From NCBI GenBank assembly GCA_018830745.1, contig JAHJRU010000152.1, positions 1 through 9,428 of the forward strand: a DNA stretch of 9,428 nucleotides, written 5' to 3'. Numbering within the stretch: the first letter of the stretch is position 1; each line of letters begins with the position of its first letter. Source of the stretch: Chloroflexota bacterium (GTDB lineage: Bacteria; Chloroflexota; Dehalococcoidia; Dehalococcoidales; JAHJRU01). Shown piece after piece: positions 6,691 to 9,428 of this stretch. The notes below the pieces were generated by a model, which saw only the letters and a list, made by a program, of their open reading frames with translations, did no database searches and had not been told where the DNA came from. Both the position numbers and the translations under genes were made by a program.

Positions 6691-7518
6691 ATGATAGGAA
6701 CAAGGTATACGGAAGAACTGATTAATGACTATGTAGGGCAGGGATTCTGGCATCCCACGCTTTTAACCGCCGACCTCTGCGACAGGTGTGCCCGCGAATT
6801 GCCCAGTAAGGAAGCAGTTGTTGATGTTAAGACAAGGCTTACCTGGAGAGAGGTAAACCTGCAAATCGACAAGATTGCCCGCGGCCTGCGCGACCTGGGC
6901 TTCGAGAAGGACGATGTACTTGCCACCCAGTTGCCCAACTCCGTGGAGTACTTCCTGCTGTTCTTTGCCGCGGAGAAAGCCGGTGTGTCCATAGTAAGTG
7001 CTCAGCCTACCTTTCGCCACGCTGAGATGGAATCAATACTGCTACAGACAAAAGCTAAGGGAATAGTCATTACCCGCAAGTTCAGGGATATAGACTACTT
7101 CGATATGGTTCAGGAAATCCGCCCCGGCCTGCCGGACCTCAAGCATATAATCATAGCCGGAGATGACGTGCCTGAGGGAACGATATCTTTGACGGAACTG
7201 ATGTCAAGGGACCTGGAGAACAAGTATCCGCCGTCATACTTCCAGAAATTCCGCTTCAAGCCCTGGGAGGTTACCCGGATATTCAATACCAGCGGCACCA
7301 CTGGTATACCCAAGTGTGTCGAATGGCCGCCGGCGCCCAGGCTGTATGCCGGGAGAATCATGATAGAGCGACTTAACCTGCAGGAGGATGATATCATCCT
7401 GGCGGGCTGGAATCTTACCAGTGGTGGCGTGTCGCTATTAGCCGGGGCTGTATACCTATGGTCGGGGCGAAACTGGTTAACCTGGAGCATTTTACGCCCC
7501 GGGACACCTGTGAAATGA
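6691..7518 (+). CDS. Aryl/alicyclic-acid CoA (or AMP) ligase, N-terminal part before a frameshift
   Basis: The first 256-259 codons are the front half of an adenylate-forming enzyme. The N-terminus (RYTEELINDYVGQGFWHPTL) matches the DhbE/EntE and cyclohexanecarboxylate-CoA ligase layout, followed by LTWREVNLQIDKIARGLRDL, LPNSVEYFLLFFAAEKAGV, FRDIDYFDMVQEIRPGLPDL and P-loop FNTSGTTGIPKCVEWPPA (198-215). After about 7456-7467 the frame gives WSGRNWLTWSILRPGTPVK and stops, which is not family sequence; the proper continuation lies in another frame. Restoring one base yields a 551-residue enzyme, normal for the group. The ATG at 6691 is the only start in frame; its ribosome binding site (GAGAG, 6676-6680) is weak. 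Alone, this fragment lacks the hinge and catalytic lysine and should be inactive. Confidence 0.85.
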   Translation: MIGTRYTEELINDYVGQGFWHPTLLTADLCDRCARELPSKEAVVDVKTRLTWREVNLQIDKIARGLRDLGFEKDDVLATQLPNSVEYFLLFFAAEKAGVSIVSAQPTFRHAEMESILLQTKAKGIVITRKFRDIDYFDMVQEIRPGLPDLKHIIIAGDDVPEGTISLTELMSRDLENKYPPSYFQKFRFKPWEVTRIFNTSGTTGIPKCVEWPPAPRLYAGRIMIERLNLQEDDIILAGWNLTSGGVSLLAGAVYLWSGRNWLTWSILRPGTPVK

Positions 7519-8345
7519 TACAGAGAGAAAAAGTAACCGTCCTGGCACTGGTTCCGGCACAGATTGCCATGCTGGTGGATTACCCTGATTTGGACAGGTA
7601 TGACCTCAGTTCGGTGCGGGTTATTTTCACCGGCACGCAGCTGCTTACCTATGAACTGGGTGCCCGGGCGGAAGAGAAACTGGGCTGCCGCGTGGTGAAA
7701 ATCTACGGCTCCGGTGACACTAGTGCTATAAGCACCACCTCATTCAACGATACGCAGGAAGTCAGGCTGGCAACGGTGGGATTTCCCGTCCCCGGTAACG
7801 AGGTTATGATAATTGACGGCGAGGGAAACCCATCGCCGCCGGGAGAAATAGGCGAGGTTAGAGCCAAGGGGCCGGCTCTGGCTAGCGGCTACTACGGGCA
7901 TCCGGAAATTACCGCGGAGTTATGGCAGGATGGCTGGATAGCCACCGGCGATGCGGGCAAAATAGATGAGGCGGGGCATGTGGTGCTCCTGGGGCGCAAG
8001 CGTGATGTCATAATCCGTGGCGGTCAAAACATCTACCCTTCAGAAATTGAGAATCTGCTGATGCGCCATCCCGGGGTGAAAGACGTATCCATTGTCAGGA
8101 TGCCCGACCCCATAATGGGAGAGAAACAGTGTGCTTATGTGGTGCCGGCAGAAGGGCAGACTTTCGACTTTGAAGACATGACAGGGTTTCTTAAGTCGAA
8201 AAGGATTGCTCCCTATAAACTACCCGAGAGGCTGGAGATTCTGTCTGAGCTACCGATGGTGCCGGCGGCCAACAAGGTTGATAAGGACAGTCTTGAAGCA
8301 GATATTGCCCAAAAGCTGGAGGAGGAAAACCAGCGCAAGAGGTGA
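7458..8345 (+). CDS. Aryl/alicyclic-acid CoA (or AMP) ligase, C-terminal part after the frameshift
   Basis: This frame continues the same ligase with GAKLVNLEHFTPRDTCEMIQ, REKVTVLALVPAQIAMLVD, GWIATGDAGKIDEAG, RKRDVIIRGGQNIYPSEIEN and the C-terminal lid ending in VPAANKVDKDSLEADI. The lysine of NKVDK (about 529 in the joined protein) fits the catalytic Lys, although the usual preceding Gly is Asn. The motif normally reading YG-x-T/A-E is IYGSGDTSAIS, with Asp where Glu usually contacts ATP/Mg. The ATG at 7458 is a chance internal methionine, not a real start. If the base loss is a sequencing error, the gene is intact and probably activates an aromatic or alicyclic acid. If real, the gene is broken. 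The glycyl radical enzyme gene follows after 92 nt. Confidence 0.85.
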   Translation: MVGAKLVNLEHFTPRDTCEMIQREKVTVLALVPAQIAMLVDYPDLDRYDLSSVRVIFTGTQLLTYELGARAEEKLGCRVVKIYGSGDTSAISTTSFNDTQEVRLATVGFPVPGNEVMIIDGEGNPSPPGEIGEVRAKGPALASGYYGHPEITAELWQDGWIATGDAGKIDEAGHVVLLGRKRDVIIRGGQNIYPSEIENLLMRHPGVKDVSIVRMPDPIMGEKQCAYVVPAEGQTFDFEDMTGFLKSKRIAPYKLPERLEILSELPMVPAANKVDKDSLEADIAQKLEEENQRKR

Positions 8346-8402
8346 GATTCCTGCACGACATAGAGTATACTGTTAACCAAGTGAAGGAAAAGGGAACTGT
8401 TG

Positions 8403-8422
8403 TGACCACAGAGTCGTGGTCA
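8403..8422. promoter_or_regulatory. 7-bp inverted repeat just before the glycyl radical enzyme gene
   Basis: TGACCAC (8403-8409) and GTGGTCA (8416-8422) are perfect complements around AGAGTC. The repeat ends 5 nt before the GGGGGG ribosome binding site (8428-8433). It could be an operator or an RNA hairpin affecting translation or transcript stability. There is no T-run after it, so it is not a terminator. Confidence 0.45.
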
Positions 8423-8437
8423 GAAAAGGGGGGTAAA

Positions 8438-9428
8438 ATGGCTACCACAACCGTAAGAAGAGAGGATATGCTTTCTCCCAGGGTGAAGAGGGAAAAGGAA
8501 GCGCTGCTCTCAGCTGAGCCACAGCTTGACACTGAGAGATCAAGAATCATGCTGGATGTATATCAAAATGATGGAAACGACCCCAACATTGTCCGCCGGG
8601 CAAAGGTGTTCCACCGATTATGCTCGGAGAAGACCATCTTCATTGATAACAATCCTATTGTCGGCACTCTCACCAAGTACCCATACGGGGCTTATATTTT
8701 CCCCGAGGAAGGCAACCTATGGATGGGGAGAACGGACGAGATATACACTGAGAGAGGTAAAGCCGCAGTAACCCCGGAAGTCAGAGAGTGGGTAGATAAG
8801 GGTTTACAACTTTGGCGTAATTCCAATCTATTTAGCGTGACCTGTGACATCATAAGCCAGTCACTCAAAGTGGATGGTCGAGTTATGGCCAAGTGCGGTG
8901 TGTGGAGCGAAATCACTCCTCAAGGTGCTCGACACATGATATTCCCTGATTATCCCAAAGTAGTAAACAAGGGATTGAATGGCATTCTGGCCGAAGTAGA
9001 GGAAGCGGAAGCCGGTCTGGATGTCGGTGAGACCGATGGACTGGACAGGTATAATTTCTATCAGGCGGCTAAGCTCTCCCTTAATGCCATGATAACCCTG
9101 GCGCAGCGGTATGCTTCCCTGGCCAGGGAGATGGCTAAAAAGGAAAAGGATGCCGCCAGAAAACAGGAGTTGGAAGAGATTGCCCGCATATGCGAATGGG
9201 TGCCGGCCAATCCGGCCCGGAATTTCCGTGAGGCTATTCAGGCTTACTGGTTTATCATGATGGGCGTCTGGCTGGAGAAGTCTGCCGTACTCAACGCTCC
9301 GCCAAACACCTTTACCCTGTGTCTCTATCCCTTCTATAAGAAAGATAAAGAGGCGGGTGAAATCACCACTGAGGAAGCTATCGAGCTGATTCAGTTCTTT
9401 TTCCTGCAATGTAATCGCCTGGCTACTA
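8438..9428 (+). CDS. Glycyl radical enzyme (pyruvate formate-lyase superfamily), 3' partial
   Basis: The frame is open to the window end: 330 codons of an expected 780-850. The N-terminal PFL domain is clear: AEPQLDTERSRIMLDVY, PNIVRRAKVFHRLCSEKTIF (49-68), IDNNPIVGTL (69-78), YGAYIFPEEG (83-92), a helical LAREMAKKEKDAARKQELEE, VPANPARNFREAIQAYWF (255-272) and LYPFYKKDKEAGEITTEEAI (296-315). Overall it fits the glycerol/diol dehydratase, arylacetate decarboxylase and arylalkylsuccinate synthase side of the superfamily better than true pyruvate formate-lyase. The active-site Cys and radical Gly lie beyond the edge, so reaction and activity cannot be judged. The segment usually reading G-R-x-D-Q before the YPYY motif is NTFTL here (290-294), which makes it divergent. 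ATG 8438 is chosen because GGGGGG lies 4 nt upstream; GTG 8402 is an in-frame alternative. A radical-SAM activase would be needed but is not in view. Confidence 0.88.
   Translation, partial: MATTTVRREDMLSPRVKREKEALLSAEPQLDTERSRIMLDVYQNDGNDPNIVRRAKVFHRLCSEKTIFIDNNPIVGTLTKYPYGAYIFPEEGNLWMGRTDEIYTERGKAAVTPEVREWVDKGLQLWRNSNLFSVTCDIISQSLKVDGRVMAKCGVWSEITPQGARHMIFPDYPKVVNKGLNGILAEVEEAEAGLDVGETDGLDRYNFYQAAKLSLNAMITLAQRYASLAREMAKKEKDAARKQELEEIARICEWVPANPARNFREAIQAYWFIMMGVWLEKSAVLNAPPNTFTLCLYPFYKKDKEAGEITTEEAIELIQFFFLQCNRLAT

Noticed and set aside
7453..7470. Programmed -1 frameshifting in the second ligase
   Set aside because: There is no X-XXY-YYZ slippery heptamer and no clear downstream structure. 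A lost base in GGGG is simpler.
8402..8404. GTG at 8402 as the start of the glycyl radical enzyme
   Set aside because: It is in frame and has purine-rich sequence upstream, but it would add 12 residues that include the inverted repeat and place GGGGGG inside the gene. ATG 8438 is better; the alternative is not excluded.
8861..9409. Long open frame on the minus strand
   Set aside because: It lies fully inside the glycyl radical enzyme gene, and its translation shows no recognisable family. It is a shadow frame.

Overview
All genes in this window lie on the + strand. Both end genes are cut by the window edges. Base composition is roughly balanced. The likely source is an anaerobic bacterium, because the last gene encodes a glycyl radical enzyme (a family destroyed by oxygen) and the cluster also holds a UbiD-type decarboxylase. 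The TRAP solute receptor is a lipoprotein whose lipobox Cys is followed by a long Pro/Ala/Lys tether. That is the design expected of a single-membrane cell, and it resembles receptors I associate with Chloroflexota (Dehalococcoidia/Anaerolineae-like). The taxon is an inference and has not been tested by any search.

Layout: (1) 1-1502, an AMP-forming acyl/aryl-CoA ligase lacking only its N-terminal end. (2) 1596-3062, a UbiD-family prenyl-FMN decarboxylase/carboxylase. (3) 3063-3450, a non-coding spacer with a perfect-consensus sigma-70 type promoter (TTGACA, 17 nt, TATAAT), a palindrome over the -35 box, a possible hairpin, and a strong Shine-Dalgarno that serves a start-stop pair or a 16-codon leader instead of the next gene. 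(4) 3451-6512, a complete TRAP transporter: receptor DctP, small permease DctQ and large permease DctM, the last two starting with TTG. (5) 6691-8345, a second AMP-forming ligase of the aryl/alicyclic-acid type, split by a one-base frameshift, most simply a missing G in the GGGG run at 7464-7467. (6) 8438 to the window end, the first 330 codons of a glycyl radical enzyme of the pyruvate formate-lyase superfamily.

Read together, this looks like an uptake-and-activation module for an organic acid, probably aromatic or alicyclic. TRAP would import the carboxylate, the ligases would make CoA thioesters, UbiD would remove or add a carboxyl group, and the glycyl radical enzyme would carry out a radical C-C, C-O or decarboxylation step. 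The substrate cannot be read from the sequence. UbiX (which makes prenyl-FMN) and the glycyl radical activase are not in view.

The most interesting points are the pairing of UbiD with a glycyl radical enzyme around one TRAP system, a glycyl radical enzyme lacking the usual G-R-x-D-Q segment, a UbiD lacking the expected metal-binding His, and the elaborate control region before dctP.
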